Positions 46,356 to 60,056 of a stretch of DNA of 64,000 bases are shown one piece after another. The position numbers and the translations under genes are program-made. Position 1 is the stretch's first letter. The number at the start of each line of letters is the position of its first letter. The notes under the pieces were generated by a model, which did no database searches, was not told the DNA's origin, and saw nothing but the letters and a program-made list of their open reading frames with translations. Source of the DNA: Conus ventricosus (Eukaryota > Mollusca > Gastropoda > Neogastropoda > Conidae); contig CM031603.1 in assembly GCA_018398815.1 (NCBI GenBank), positions 668,690 to 732,689 of the forward strand, read 5' to 3'.

Positions 46356-46675
46356 ATGGCTGCCGAACTCAGTAAATCTGATTTAAAAAATTTAATGAAC
46401 TATTTGATGAAACAATGAAAGTGTTAAACATTGATTTTAGTGAATTTGGTTTTGAGAATGATGTAAACAATATAATAAAAGATCATAGTGAACTATTTAA
46501 CGAAGCAATCAAAGTGATGAACATTGACTGTAGTGATTCAGAAAAAGCTAAAATATTAGCAGGTGTTATTGTAAGGTTAACATGTCTTGAAGTGTTACAA
46601 CGCTTGGGGAAGAATAAAAGCGTGTTTTACTTACTTTTATTTACATTTATTTTTTTAATTTACGTAAATATTTGA
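46356..46675 (+). pseudogene. Small helical protein with C-terminal membrane segment, one frameshift
   Basis: Starts MAAELSKSDLK at 46356. A shift near 46390 leads into the 86-codon frame 46415-46675. That frame has two related segments, ETMKVLNIDFSEF-type and EAIKVMNIDCSD, then a hydrophobic end VFYLLLFTFIFLIYV that would span a membrane. I do not recognise the family. Its place just inside the terminal repeat, with little noise, suggests a real small gene of the element. Confidence 0.45.
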
Positions 46676-48324
46676 GTTAAAAAATGAGCCTCACAAGCGT
46701 GTCTGAGTTTGAAAAACTGCCAGCCAGCGCACTGGTGATAAGGTAGTGACAAACAATTAAGCAATATGTTTAGTGAAGTAGACATGGACATCATTAACCC
46801 CTCGAACGTTCGGGAAAGGGGGACACATGCTACCCCAAAAAAAATCCCAAGCCCTTTTCCCGAGGAAGCCGCCAAAAAGTGCTGTTTTTTTCTGATTGTT
46901 AATAACGCCTGATGATATAACTTTGAAGTGGGGTTTGCAACAAAACAAAAGAAGTTATTAGCAAAGCAAAACCTTAATCGGACTGGCGTTTACATCCTAC
47001 ACATTTTTAAAACCATGCAAGGAAAAAACGAAATGCGCGGTTCTGGCGGTCGAAGGGACAGTCCTTAAAAATCAATTAAAACAAAAAAAATTTCTATTCC
47101 CTAAAATTGAAATTTCCCTTCCCTTCCCTTTCCAAGAGATTTTTTTTTTAAAAACGAGCAGTTTTAAACAACAAAATCCGGAAAAACATGTGTTTTATGT
47201 GGGCTTTTTAAGCGCATTTACATCCTTTTTAAAAAGAACCAGAAAGATTTTCTAATTATGAAAAAATTATAGACATAACTGAACTTTGATAACAAAACCC
47301 CCTTTTCCATGAGTTAGAAAGTAATCCTTTTTGAAGAGCAAAAAAAAACCAATCACTTTTAAACGAAATACAAAATGGCGGTTAGCCCAACATCCCCCAA
47401 AGGGTTTTCCCAAAAACGCCCCATTTTAAACCCGAACCATTTAAAAATAAAGTAGATTTGGGATACTGTTTCGATATTTAACAAAGAGTCATTATGTTTT
47501 AATCAAAAAATTAACAACTTTAGCCTATACAAAAAAGCACCAGCGAGACAGGAGCTTTGTAAAAGGTTTTTTGGAAAGAACCCCCTATAAAAAGCACCCC
47601 GCCAGCAAAGAAACAGGTAAAAGTTTTGTAGAGGGCAAACCGAACTTCTACACCTAAACGGGTCAAAGTAAGTTTTAAAGGGGGGAACAAAAAAGGGCGG
47701 ATGGGCCCGTACGGTTTTTAAATGCTGACGGGGAACCCGCTTTTGCCCCATACAAACGGTCCACACCAAGAAAAAAAAACAACCTTATTAACCCACCACA
47801 ATCGGGTTTTCTTATGGGGTTTATTGTTTTTAGGCCCAACGGTCAACCCAAAACCCAAAGGGGTTTTTACAGGGGTCCCAACGCAGCTAGCAATTTTAGA
47901 CCCAAAAAACAACTTCGAAATCATTTACCAACCAACTAAACCCCTTAAACATTTTATAAACCCCCTAAGCCCAAAGAACTTTTATGACTCAGCCACCACT
48001 GCTGGATTTGCGCTTAGACCCAACCCCCAACGGGTAAAAAACCGCGACAGAAAAAAACCACGACCCAACTTTTACGGGAAATTTCAGGGGGGGCCGCGCA
48101 CAAAAATTGAAAATCTCAACAAAGGGGTTGACCCCAAAAAAAGGGAAAACCCTATCTTTTTTTCATAATTTTACGAGGCACGATTCTAAATTTATCAGGC
48201 AACAGTGACTTCTGAATATAAAGGGTTTCCTTGCTTTGCACAGTCCCCCAGAAAAGTACATGATTTTTAAACCCCTTACTGTTTTTCCCTTTTTTTTATA
48301 CTCCCCCCAAACATCTTTGGGGGA

Positions 48325-49990
48325 GTTTTAGATAATTTAGCGGGATCTCTACAAGATTTTCCCCAATCACAAAAAATACTTGATCCACTTTATGCAAAAA
48401 GGGGAGTTTACCCCCAAAATGAAAAAATGAACTCAGGGGAAAGGGGGTTTGACGAAGATTTCATTTCCCCCAAAGGGCACTTTCTTTTCTAGTTTTAAAA
48501 AGGCAAAGACATAACGTTGCGCTAGGAATCGCTAAAAAGGCCGGGAAACAAAATTACACTTTTCAAACGTTGGGGTTAAATTATCATAAATCAATAGTTT
48601 TTTGGCTGAGGGTGTTTTTTGGCAGACTTTCCCTTTCAAATTACGATTTCCCAAGGCAAAAACTTTAACAGTTTGTAGACCCTCCATTACATCCCCGCCC
48701 CGGCCTTTTTTGGGATGCTTTTTTAAAAAGGCTACAAACACCCAATGACTTAATTTCGGACTTACCCCATTTCAGATGATTGAAGAGGGCCTAAGGGGGG
48801 GTTTTACAGGCCTAAACTTTCCCTTAACTGCAAAGCCAACAAAAAAGTATTTAAAACGACAATGATCCCACAAACCACCAACTATCTAATGTACTTAACC
48901 CAACAACGGTATGGAGGGGCCCCATGTTTAAAGGCCGTTTCCCCCACGGAGAAACTTTCCCAATGATAAAAGGACCGCATAAATTTTTTAAATTCCCCTG
49001 GGGGGGGGGGGGGGGGGGGTTAGGAATGCGGCAGAGCTTACACCGATAATCCAAAGGAATAATCGTAAAAAGTAGATTTAAAAATCCTTGGAAAAAACAC
49101 GACTCCACAACGTTTACCCCCTAGCCCAAAAAAATTTAAAGAATCCCCCCAAAAAACCTCCTAAACTTGTCCTAATCGGGGACAAAAACAAAAATAGTGT
49201 CCATTACAGACCCTTTCAGGGTTAAACTTAAAGCGGGTTTAAAAAGCTGACAGCTGTTCACAAATAATTTCTGTGATCAAGAGCCCTTATAGGCCAAAAC
49301 ATCTGAAAAAAGGGGGGGCTTAAACCCAACTACTGACGCTTCAGAAAAAGCCCTTTTTAAATTAATGAAAAACAGCTTTTTTGGGGGGGGGAAAAACCCA
49401 AGGAAACCCCACACAAGCTAAAATGTGAAATTTTAAAAAAGAAAACCAAGCAATTAATTTTTTGCCCCAAACCTAATTTATCAATTTTAGAAGATTTAAC
49501 GACACCGGGTTGGCATTGAGAAAAAAAAGGTTTTTTAATTGGGACAAGCCGTTTTTATCAGCTTTACCGTTTTAGAGTTTCAAAGTTATTGATTTAGAAT
49601 TTTTTAAAGGACTATTTTAAAAACCCGCGGAAAACCCAAAGAAAAGGGGATTTACCAGACACTGATAGGTTTTTCTAACCCCCCCAAAAGAAAGACTTTT
49701 TAAAAAGGTTTTAGAAACGAGGTAGAAAAGGGAAACCCTGATGGTGGAACGACACATGCGCCCTACCCAAAGACGGGCCCTTTTAAAATCAACCGCGAAC
49801 AAGAAAGTGTTTGGAAAAATAAAGGGATAAACCCTTAAGGACATTTATCAAAGAATATTTTGGGTTGCGGCAAAGATGTAAAGCGTTGCTACCAGACTTG
49901 GTAAAAGGAAGGCTAGGGCATAAGAAAAAGAAGTTGAAAAAAAAAATTTTAACTCACAAATAATACAAGAAAGCTCTCTTTGAAAAAAAA
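48325..49990 (+). pseudogene. Protein-primed family B DNA polymerase relic (Polinton type)
   Basis: A clean 54-codon frame (48328-48492) contains LDNLAGSLQDF, KRGVYPQ and GFDEDF, matching the exonuclease-side region of Polinton polymerases. It is followed by fragments of the DYHDLYL and PRPGLFWDA regions (48570-48720) and MIEEGLRGG (48776-48802). NYLMYL (48880-48897) is where the palm DxxNLYG motif should follow, and a VHYR..KLTAVHK block lies near 49190-49260. NKKVFGK is at about 49797, with the VVKK/HK.YK C-terminal block by 49960. Order and spacing fit a polymerase that replicates the element from a protein primer. Multiple frameshifts and an unreadable catalytic Asp box make it non-functional as assembled. 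Confidence 0.78.
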
Positions 49991-52329
49991 GTATTTTATC
50001 ACACAAATGTTAAGCACGCTCTATACTTTTCATCAAGTAAACAAAACTCCTTTTAAACAAGAAACACTAGCCTCTAATTTTTAACAAAAACTTACGCCCA
50101 ACCCATGAGCTTGCTTTTGCGGGGGGCATTGGGAACTTTTAAAAAGATTAACTAAATGACTTGGCTTTATTTAAATTTTAAAACCTAACAAGAACTTTTT
50201 TAAAACCAACAAAATTTACTTAAAACCCAAACAGACTTACTTAAGAACCAACCATACTTAAAAACTAAACTTATTTTTTTGCTTTTTAATTTGGGAATTT
50301 TTACTTGCCCTTAAGGGTAAAAAGTACTTCTATAACTAACTAGTTTGGTATTTAATCTAGTTTTTAACTTTTTACTTTTTTTAAAGTTCTTAAAAATATT
50401 CCATAAAAAAATGGGCCCTACAGCAAGGTTCCCCATTTTTTTGGCGAACGGTTTTTCTTCTTTTACTGTTTTTGGGGGGGGTTTTGTAATTTTTGGCGCT
50501 ATGTAGGGGGGCCAAGTTTTTGGTAGGCAAAAAAACCCACCCCCAGCAACAACAGCAGCACCCAAAAAATTATGAAACACTTACGTTAAATTGTGATTGT
50601 GTTTTTTTTAATTCAATTTAGGGTTTTTTGGGGTTTAATTTTGGGGTTTTGGGTTGGTGGGAGGTTTTGTATTACTATCTAACAATTTTTGTTTTGCGAG
50701 GGTTTGTTTTTTTGCACCCTTTCCATTCAGCTATTTTGCGACCGGGCCTCAAAAAACGCCCAAAGGACTTTAGACTTAGTAACACAAACCCACTTGGGGA
50801 AACATTCCTTGCGGACATTAAACTTTGGTACTTTCTGCCTGCGGGGTCCTGCGGCGTCTTCTTCTCCGATCGCCATTTTTTATTGCTTTAAATTTTTAAT
50901 TTGATAAAAATTAATAGATTAAAAGAAATTTAAAACCCCATGAAAGGGGCATAACATAGTCCCAAATCTGTAAAAAGGGGGCACTTTGCTAGATTTCTGG
51001 GACTTTTTAAAACCCGGGATCTGGATAAGTCATTTTTTAAAAACCTCTTCTAAAGCAACTGGGCCATCTTACTTACAAAATTTACCCAATATAAACAAAT
51101 CATTTTCTGACCCCCCCAAAACCATTTTTGACCCTAGCTGTGCTTGGGCCCCTAGGGGAGTATTCTAAAACGCCCGGGGGGGTAAAAATTTTGTTGAAAT
51201 ACTGTTTTTTTTTCCACACTGCACCAAAGAGTAATTTCTTTTTTTAAAGGGCAGAGGTCTGCTTAGTACCTGCTTGCCCCACACTTTAAATTCGTCACAA
51301 TCCATTTTAAAAAGCAATAAAAAATAATATAATACTTAAAAAACCAGATTTAAAACTTTAGTTAAAGGCAGTTCCTATTGGGGTTTTATAGTTTATTAAA
51401 ACCCTTGAAAAATGTTTTTTTGGGAATAAAACCCCCAACGGGAAAAGTTTAAAAGTTTCCCCAAAAACAAGTTGAAACCCTATTTTTAGCTTTAACAACA
51501 AAAGATTACTGATTAAAAAGCACATAAACAGTTTTTGGGAATTAATTATTTTAATTGGGGTTTTTGTATTTTAATAAAAAATGTAAAAAAATTTTACAAA
51601 ACTTTTAAACCATTCTGCGGGAATTACCGGCCTTAGTAATTATGGGTGGGGGTAGCAAAAACATGTTTTAAAAGGACGGGGCCGCCCTGGGAAGGGTTTT
51701 AGAAAATTGAGGTTGGGTTAAGGTTATGTTGTAATTACCCCGGGTTTGCGTCAAAAGATTTTCCTTTTTTAAAACGGGGTTTACCCCCAAAAATATTAAT
51801 ACTTAAAAGTTTAAATTCTAGAAAATATTGCTTTAAAAAAGATGTCGGTTTATTCTGGGGGGGAGGAGCTTTTTGTTAACCCGGGGGCCTTTTCTCGGAA
51901 CAATTATATGTTTGGGAAATTTGGGGCCCCGAGGAAAGAAGAACCATAATAAGGAAATAGAAAGTAAACAAAGGGCAAGAAAACCGTTAGGGAAAAAAGG
52001 GGGATTGCTCACTTAGACTTTATGAAAAAAAAGTTAAGAAACGGGGCAGGCAGAGCCCCACTTTTTAAAACTTGATAAACGCAATAAATGATATTACTTA
52101 GGCCCGGAAAAAAATTTTTCTAACATCGCCATCGCCAGAACCCTGATTTTCCTAAACCACGGGGGGAACAAAAGGGGACGCAGAATATTTTTAGGGCATT
52201 TGGCATGACTAAGTCTATTTTGTTGCCCATTTTCGGGAAAAATTTAAACAAAATTTAAAATAGGGAAAATTTCGAAGTACAAAATATATTTTTTCCCCCA
52301 AAAGGTTTTGGAAAGGAAAGACGCATTGA

Positions 52330-52965
52330 AAAACGGATTAAGCGCAAGGTCGAATCAGAGGGGAAAGACTGGCTTCAAAACAGGGAATTTGGCAAATATA
52401 TCGGGCCCGCCCCAAAAAGAATAATAAGGCCTTTGATTTGTTAACTCAGTTTCCCAAAGACACCCACCAGAGGACTTGCTGTATCTTTCCCCTGACAAAA
52501 TTAGAAGAAAAAAAATTTAAGTATGCTCTGAAAGGGTTTTTTAAAATGCTTCAAAAAACAAAGCCCCCTGAGCCGTTTAACCCGATAAAAGCTCAAAGCT
52601 GTGGCTGTGGGTTTACAAAAAATTACAAACGAGGGGCCCCTTAAAGGTCCTAGGATGATCCAGTTGATGAGGGGAAAAAAGTTTAAAGCCCGTAAACCCA
52701 AATGTTTTTTAAAACATCAGGGTTTCAGTTAAGAGAGGGGTCCCGGCAACCAACGACACAACCCATAGAAAACTTTTTTAAAAAACTAGCTGAACGCCTT
52801 TTACCCCATCAATACCACAGAAAAAATTTGGACACACCAATACAGAACCCGTAACACAGAAGGGGGTTTGAATTGGGCCCCAGTCCTTTCGTGCCATGAA
52901 CAATGAAAATTTAAAAAAACAACAGGCCTTAAACCTAAACGCAATCAAAAATTAAAAAAAAATTT
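52330..52965 (+). pseudogene. rve-type integrase relic (Polinton type)
   Basis: EEKKFKYAL at about 52503-52530, THQ just upstream, and KLAERLLPHQYH in a clean frame at 52783-52818. An N-terminal extension (from about 51950) parallels the integrase relic of element 1. The DDE catalytic residues are not securely legible. The block order (substrate-proximal THQ, FKYAL strand, LAERL helix, MNNE near 52898) is that of rve integrases in Polintons. It would cut and join element ends. Frame changes occur throughout. Confidence 0.7.
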
Positions 52966-55900
52966 CATTTCAAGATGGCAGGGGGGTCAAAAACCCACCG
53001 TTTTGGGCTAAAGTAATTTCTTTTAGGGTCCCGGGGAGGCAGAAGGTGATTTTTAAAAAAAAGCTACAGACCCCAAAAAGGGGCATAGAGGTTTTAAAAT
53101 TGAAAGAATTTTTTTAAAAAAACCCCTCCCTGTATTTTTTAAGAAACTCTCTCTTTTAACGGGCGACTACGCTAAAAAACCTGCTCCTTAAAAAACCTTT
53201 TTTCCGAAAAGTTTGCAAAATTGGCCCGCCAAACACAGTGATTTTTAAAAAAAAAAAAATAGCATTTTCAAACTTTAATTTAATTTTTTTTTTTAAACTT
53301 TTTTTTTTAAACCCCATTTTGGGGTTTAACTGGGGGGGTTTGGGGGGGGGCAAGGTTCTGTTTAAAATTTCATCAGTATCTACCGGGCGGAAGTTTAAAA
53401 ATTTTTTCTCCACTCCTTTTTAAGTTCAAATTTTTTTTCCCTCGGGAAACCCACCCCTCCCGGGCCAAAACCCTTTTGAAAATTTTTCCGGGCCCAAAGG
53501 GGTTTCCCTCCCCGTAAAAATTTGCTTTTCTTAAACTTAATGAAAAAAGTTTTGCTGATGCTAGGGCTACAATGGCATGTGGTTTTTTTGGAATTAGGAG
53601 GTTTTTTGGTTTTTAAAAAAAACAAATTACAATCAAACCAAAAGCCCCCAAAAACCCCAAAACCCAAAGGCCCCCAAACAAAAAAGGGTGGCCGGCCAAA
53701 ACCCCCGTAAGCTAAAAAAAGCAACACTAAAAACCCCGCATTTTTCCGCATAGCGATGAAAACCCTAATTTCATAAAAAAAGTAGTTAAAGCTTTTCAAT
53801 GTTTTTTTCTAGTAAATCCCCAACTTATCCAAGCCGCTTTCTATTTTTGGGTTTTAAAATTCAGTTATTTGCTCTAACCTAAACGGTTTGAACCTCCATT
53901 TTTTAAATAAGATTTTTTAAAAATTTAAACGGATACCATTTTCTTATTTTAAACCTTCCCGGGAGCACTTCCTTTAACAAAAAAAACCAATAAAACAAAA
54001 ATACTTAATGAAAATAAAGTCGAGTAAAAGTTAGTTTGTCTTTTCAACCAACACAGTAAACCCTTTTCAGATGATACAAGGGGTTTTTTTTATTCCTCCG
54101 GTTTTCGGAATTGCAAAAGCAAGCTTCAAGGGGGGTCCAAGTTTTCCCGACTTTATTTTACACCTCCGTTAACGTATGGTTTTGGCAACAGGGTCGTTCC
54201 CTCGGAGTAAAAATAAGCGAAAAAGCCTCGGCCTTTTTCTAGGGAGTGACGGGGACGGGGGGTAAATTCCCAAGCCAACGGGGTTTATCCCCCACTTCAG
54301 CGAAGGACCTTTTTTTTTTTAGCAGATTTCAGAACCCTGCCTATTATTTTAAGGGGGGGTTGGTTTTTTTGGGGGGTTCCGGGGAATAGGGGAAAAAAAG
54401 GGGGCCCGCTTCAAAGCCGTTCTTAAAAATTTTTTTTCCCTTTTCAAAATCCCTTGGGGGGGTCTAGTTTCAAACTTTTTTCCGAGCAATTTCAGGAAAG
54501 CAACGCCCCAACATTCCCCCTTTTTTTGAAGGTTTTTTTTTCATGGGTTTTTAAAATCGTTTGCCCCAAATTTTTTTATCTCTTTTAGGGGAAGGGGTAT
54601 TCCCGTCCCCTTTTTTGGCTTCAAGGCGTTCGTGTTTTAAACCCCCTCATTTTGTGTACTCAAAACCAAAAACATTTCCGGGGACCCCCTAATTTGATCC
54701 AAAATCAGTTGTTTCTGGGTGGGCTTTTAGCTCTACGGGAAATGGGATTTAGGAGCTATTGCCGTTGATTCTGGCCCCGAGAATTCTTTTTTAAAATTAA
54801 AATTAGAATAAAAAAAATTGTTTTTAAGCCAAAAATAATAAAAAAACGACAATAAACAAACGTAGGAACTGGGGGTCATCCCAAGCATAGGGTTAGCGGC
54901 TTAGATTTTTCTAACGGGGCCCTTTTTATTTTTTAGGCACTTTTCCCTTATTATATAAATTTTTACTTAAACATTTTTTCAAAACTTTCTTTGGGCCTTA
55001 GTGTAAAAAAAAAACCGATTTAACTGCGATCGAAAACTTTTAAGACAGCATTTAATTTTTTTAAATTTTAAACCCACAAAACTAAGGCGGGGGCGGCCAC
55101 AAAAGGCCCACTTTTACTTTTTTTTTTTTCAACAACTTTTTTCACCCAGCAGGCATCAATAAAAAACAAGGGGTTTCAGTTCCCCAAATAGTCGATAAAT
55201 TTCTAAACATCGCTCAGTTTGGCCCCAAGGGTCAACAGAAAAATTCCGGCTGTCCAAATAAACTTCCGTTTTTGGTAAGACTTGTTGTGCTTAATGGGTT
55301 GGGGGCAGAATTCAAAGGGACTCGTAATTTAAACCTTAAAGGGTTTTTAACAAATCAAGTTTCGAAGACATTTTCCCACCCCCCAGTAATCCCCCAGATA
55401 AAGAACATTTCGGGTCTTTAGGGAAAAAAATTTAAAATATCCATCGGGGTTTTTTTAAAGGGTTTGGTTTTTCTGCGTTTTTTAACACGGCTGGTTTGTG
55501 TTTTTTCTTCAAATTTTAAACCGGGGCCCTCACAAAACCCAAAAAACATACATTTTTATTGAGTCGGGTTTTTATCCCGCTTTCTTGGAATATTTTTTTT
55601 TTATACCAAACTGGGCCCCCCCTTTTTCCAAATTCCAAAAAATCTTTTTTGCAAATGTGGCCCAAAGTCCAACCCACAGCCCATATTTGGTTAGTAATAG
55701 TCCTTTAAGTCCTTTCATCTAAAAGGGGAAGTTTTTTTACAACGCGGGTCAAATGCAGGATCCCTTTTCCTACCCCAGCCAAAAAACTTTCTTTTTTCAT
55801 CAAAGGGGTTGGGGAGGGAAAAGTCCGCGCCCAATACCAAATGATCAGATTCCATTTTACACAGTCAACCTTCTCAAATTTTTTGGGTTATAAAACCGGC

Positions 55901-58831
55901 TGATTCTCATGAAAAAGGGGGTGTTGTCTTCAGTAAACAAAAACAAAATTCCTTTTAAAGACTTCAGGGGACGATTTAGATGAGGGGGCCAGAGAGTGTC
56001 TCGCGGTTTTTTTTGGGGTTTTTGTAGTGGGGTTTAAAATCTTTCTAAAAATCTGGTTTTTTTTTTTATACGGGGTTAAAATTTTTCCCGGCCAGTGCGG
56101 GGTTTGTAAAAAACATCAAAATCAAGGGAGAGGGCACTATCTTGGGATTTAGCTAAAGGGCTTCAGACGAACGCAGAAGCGCTAGGATTTAAAACCAGTT
56201 CATAATAAGTTTTTTTTTTTTAGGGGCCCCGGGGAATTTGGCAACGTCTTTAACAACTTTAAATCCCAAAAGGGGTGCAAAACGGGTTGGGCCAAAACCC
56301 TTTTGGGTACGCCTCATCTTTTTAAAAGCAACCCTTTTCATCCTCCGCAACCTGTGGGTTTTGAGACCCGTTTGGGGTTTGGGATTCCCCTGGGTTTTAA
56401 ACGTGCTTTTCTTTTGGGTTTTTGGTGCCATAAGGCAGAATAGAGGGGAAAAAGGGCTCCTCGCCTAGGAAAAGACTGCTGTTTCCCTCCTTTTTATTTC
56501 CAAAATTTTTAAAATGGCCCCCCCCAAATTTGCAACAACAGTAACATTTGGGGGTCTCGGGGGTAATACCCATTTTGAATGATAGTTTAGGCCCCCGGGG
56601 CCTGCATTATAAAATCATCACGCCAAGATAAAGGGGAAATTAACTAGGGGAAAAATTTGTTTAGGGGGAACTGTTTAGGAGTTTTACAAAAATGACGTCC
56701 CCTATACCTTTACGCCCGGGTTTTTTCCCCCTTTTTCTGGGATGGGCGACCCCAACCATGATTCATTTTTTAAAAAACAAAAAAAAAAAATAAAAAATAT
56801 GGAGGGAAAATTTTGACGCGAATTTAAACCTATTTAAAAAAGAAGAAGAAAGGGAAAAACTATCCCCTCAGGGAAGAAGAGCTTTAAAAAAAGCAGGCAG
56901 GCCCCTTTTCTTTAAAAAGGGCCCAAAGGGGAAAAGGGGGGGGCACTCCTTAAAGCTCTCAAAAAACAGAAGGGTAGGGTTTTGTTTCTCCCTAAAGCCC
57001 GTCAAAAACTATTGCGAGAAAGAATTCAATTTATTCTATAAAAACATTGGGCGAGGTCCCCGAAATAGTTGATCCAACGATTTGAAAAATGGGGGCATTT
57101 GGGATAAAGAACTGGGGGAGGGGACCGTGTAAAAGCGAAAATCAACGCAAAACCCAAACAAGTTTTTAAAAATAAACAAAAATAAGGGGAAAAACCCCAT
57201 TGCCCAAGGGAGAACAATTAAAACCCTTTTTGGGGCTTAACCCAAATCATTAGTTTTTTTTCAAAAAATTTAGGCAAGAGTTGCCAACACAAACAAAATA
57301 CAAAACGGCCTCTTCAAAATTTAACTCAAAACAGATGAAACAATTAAAAGAGCAAAGAACTAATTCAAAAATTTAAACAAGTTTTAATGAGGAACAGGGG
57401 TTTAAAAAAAATTGAAGATTTTCCATTTCCTATGCCCTTAAATCCCCGGGGTTAATGCTGCCCCTAAAGGGCAAAAAGGGGGGAACCCAACAAACAATTT
57501 AGCCCAAAAATTGGGGGGCTGGAAGAAAAGATAGAAAAAAAAAAATAAACGGTGATGCAGACGATAAAAATTTAGGCCCCAAAAAAAAGGTTTTGAATCC
57601 CGCAGAAAATACCAAAAATTAAGTTTCAAAGGGCGGCCCCGGTTTGAAGTCTGGCCAACAGGGGCCCCCAGCTAGCACACAAACAAGGCAAAAAAAAAAA
57701 CAAAAAACAGAATACTTTTATGAAAACACTACGCTTTGCCCAAAGAATAAGGACTTGTTTTAGGGAAAAAAGGGATTTCAAAGTTAGTATATTTAAAAGC
57801 GTTGGGGTTTTTTTTCTCTTACCAAATCGTTTATGCTTTTAAAAGGGGGTGCGCCAGGGCCCGTACTCCTCCAACGTCCCAAACCCGGGAAAAGGTTTGG
57901 GTTAAAAAAAACAAATTTCATCATCTAGCAAACTTTTAAAAAAATTAGCACCAAACGCTTGGGGGCTCGGGCCGGGAAATTTGGGAGTGTTGTTAGTTGG
58001 GGGGTTTTTCTCTATTGGTTGGTGGCCCGGGGGTATGGCTGACCATCTATGGACGTTTTGGTGCTACTGCGGATTAAATTTTTTGTGAAATAAAGGATGG
58101 GGAATCCAGAAAAGGGAAAAATAAAACTAGGGGGTCTTTTTTTGGGGGAGTATGAAATGCAGTGCAGGCAGATCAACAAACGGGGGTGCTTTCCCGGGGG
58201 CTTTTTGGCTGTGGGGGGCATAACTGGTCCCTTCCAGGGCTAGGGACTTTTTTTAAAAGGAGGAGCAGGCCTTTTGTTTAAGCCTTGATTGTGCCCTAAG
58301 TTTTGGCTCTCCAGCTTTGAGGGGGGCATTGGGATAATTTTGTATCATGCCCCAAACTGGAGTCAAGGTCGGGGGTAGCATGAAATCCAGACCCACAACA
58401 AAGTCAACCTTTGGGCCTAGCAAAGTCAAAAACTCCGGGGTAAACCGGGTTTTCTGGCCGGCAAATCAACACAAAGTTAATAGCATCGGCAAAAGCTAGA
58501 AAGGTTTTTTGGCACAAAACCCTTTTAAATGGGTCCACTACAAAACTTGGGCGTGCTTGTCCCTAAAACACCAAACATATGTCCAGGGTTTATTAACTTT
58601 GCACCCCCTGGCAGGGGGCCTTCGCTTTCACAAATAAATGGGTTTTTCCCCGGCATTAGGGTGTTTTGTTCTAGGGGTCCCAATCGAACTTTTGGGGGGG
58701 GGTTAAAAGAAGGTGGGCCCGGCCATAGGCCCTAAATTTTATTCCAACCTTTTTCCCCCCCAAATACAAGGGGCCAAACCCCTGTTGCGGTCAAAATTTT
58801 GTCTAAAATTCCCTTTTAAAATTTAAAGGGT

Positions 58832-59110
58832 TTAAAATTTGGGTTTCAAGGCTTTTTTATGCATTATTTTTCCAATTGGACTTTTAAATGGATTAAACGC
58901 GTTGTCGCTTGGAAGGGGCACTTGTAGTTCAGTTAGTATTCGTCTGTACTGGTAATAAACATGAAAGTTATATACTGACCTTACTAACAGATTGGGGTGG
59001 TTTAAATGGTTTGTATATGAAACACCACAGCCAGTAGTTGCGCAGTAAATGGCAAAATTTAACTGATTTCTGGAAAAAAAGCCATAGGGCGGGATGACCA
59101 TGCTGATGGT
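58832..59110 (-). pseudogene. Polinton structural-protein-like fragment (capsid candidate)
   Basis: At the edge of the noisy stretch, a 90-codon - frame contains NFAIYCATTGCGVSY, NHPNLLVRSVYNFHVYYQYR and RILTELQVPLPSDNAFNPF. I recall this type of sequence from proteins encoded next to Polinton polymerases and annotated as C. elegans F54H12.2-like. Assignment as major capsid is inference. It is truncated downstream by noise and upstream by stops. Confidence 0.5.
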
Positions 59111-59329
59111 ACTCTGTCACTCTTTATTGGCGGATTTAAATACTAGTTAGTGGGTTTACAAGTCTGACTTGGAAGCCATATGATTCATCTACTGCAATGG
59201 TTAAATTGCTGAAGTCTAAAGATTTGGGGTTATAAAACGCTCCTACATTGTAAGTGGAACTTTCGTTATATTTAAAAGGTTTCATTTTTTAAATAGTTTT
59301 TAAAATATTATAAAAAGATGTACATCTAT

Positions 59330-60056
59330 AAAACCCAAAAACAAACGAGCGTGTGTTCTTAACGTATCCAATTGTCAATTGGCGCGGGGGTTGTAGGATT
59401 TCCCTTAAAGAAATTGGTTTTAAATTAAGTGGGTTAACATATCTGAAGGGACTCAAAATAACTGGATCAATATTAGTAACGAACAAGGCGGTCAAGCAAG
59501 TCATGTAAAAATACCAGAAGGTATTACAATTTTTGTTCTTTAAAGAAGTACTTAGCGAATTTGGTATATTGCTGACAATCAACGAAGCAAACCTCAGAAT
59601 TACTATACATTTCCCACAAGAAGAAAGAAGAGAGTACACTTTCCCTAAAGGCCTGGCTAAAATCTTGGGCTTCCACAATAGTGACAGAGCTTATAGATTA
59701 GTACAAGAGAAGATGTTCATCAATTTGAAGGTAATAAACCTTCTGATTTTCTCGTAAACCCAATTTTGTATGTCCACTTACAACAGTTAAAAACAGATAC
59801 TAATTTGTTTAATGGCTATCCATCTACAGTTCTACGAGCACTTCCGTCAATTAAGGCAGGGTTTTTGCGATTATCAGTTATACAGGTTGATGGAAACAGT
59901 CAATTTAAAAAATTAATTGAGGGGTCTATAAATTCATTGGATGTAAAAATAACTAATCAAGATGGAAAGCCAGTTGATTGTTCTGATTTATTAGTGGTGC
60001 TGGAAGTAGAAGAGAATATTAGAAAAGTAGTAAGGGCTCAGTCCCGCGGACGTTAA
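59330..60056 (+). pseudogene. Second structural-protein-like gene of element 2, frameshifted
   Basis: Two frames cover most of a protein: 59533-59757 (LSEFGILLTINEANLRITIH and YTFPKGLAKILGF) and 59766-60056 (LYVHLQQL-like start, GYPSTVLRALPSIKAG, LDVKITNQDGKPV, LLVVLEVEE). A frame change near 59725-59760 separates them, and the 5' part extends back to about 59330 with one stop. Beta-rich alternation and position beside the terminal repeat suggest a minor virion-type protein. The function is inference. It ends 8 bp before the terminal repeat. Confidence 0.5.

Larger units (their letters stand above)
46800..59100. other. Low-quality consensus, homopolymer-biased
   Basis: Same texture as 9.26-29.47 kb: short runs of each base and frame breaks every few tens of codons. 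It includes a G run at about 49000-49019. Clean sequence returns near 59100. 46800-48320, 50150-52320 and 52970-58830 hold no gene I can support. Confidence 0.75.
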
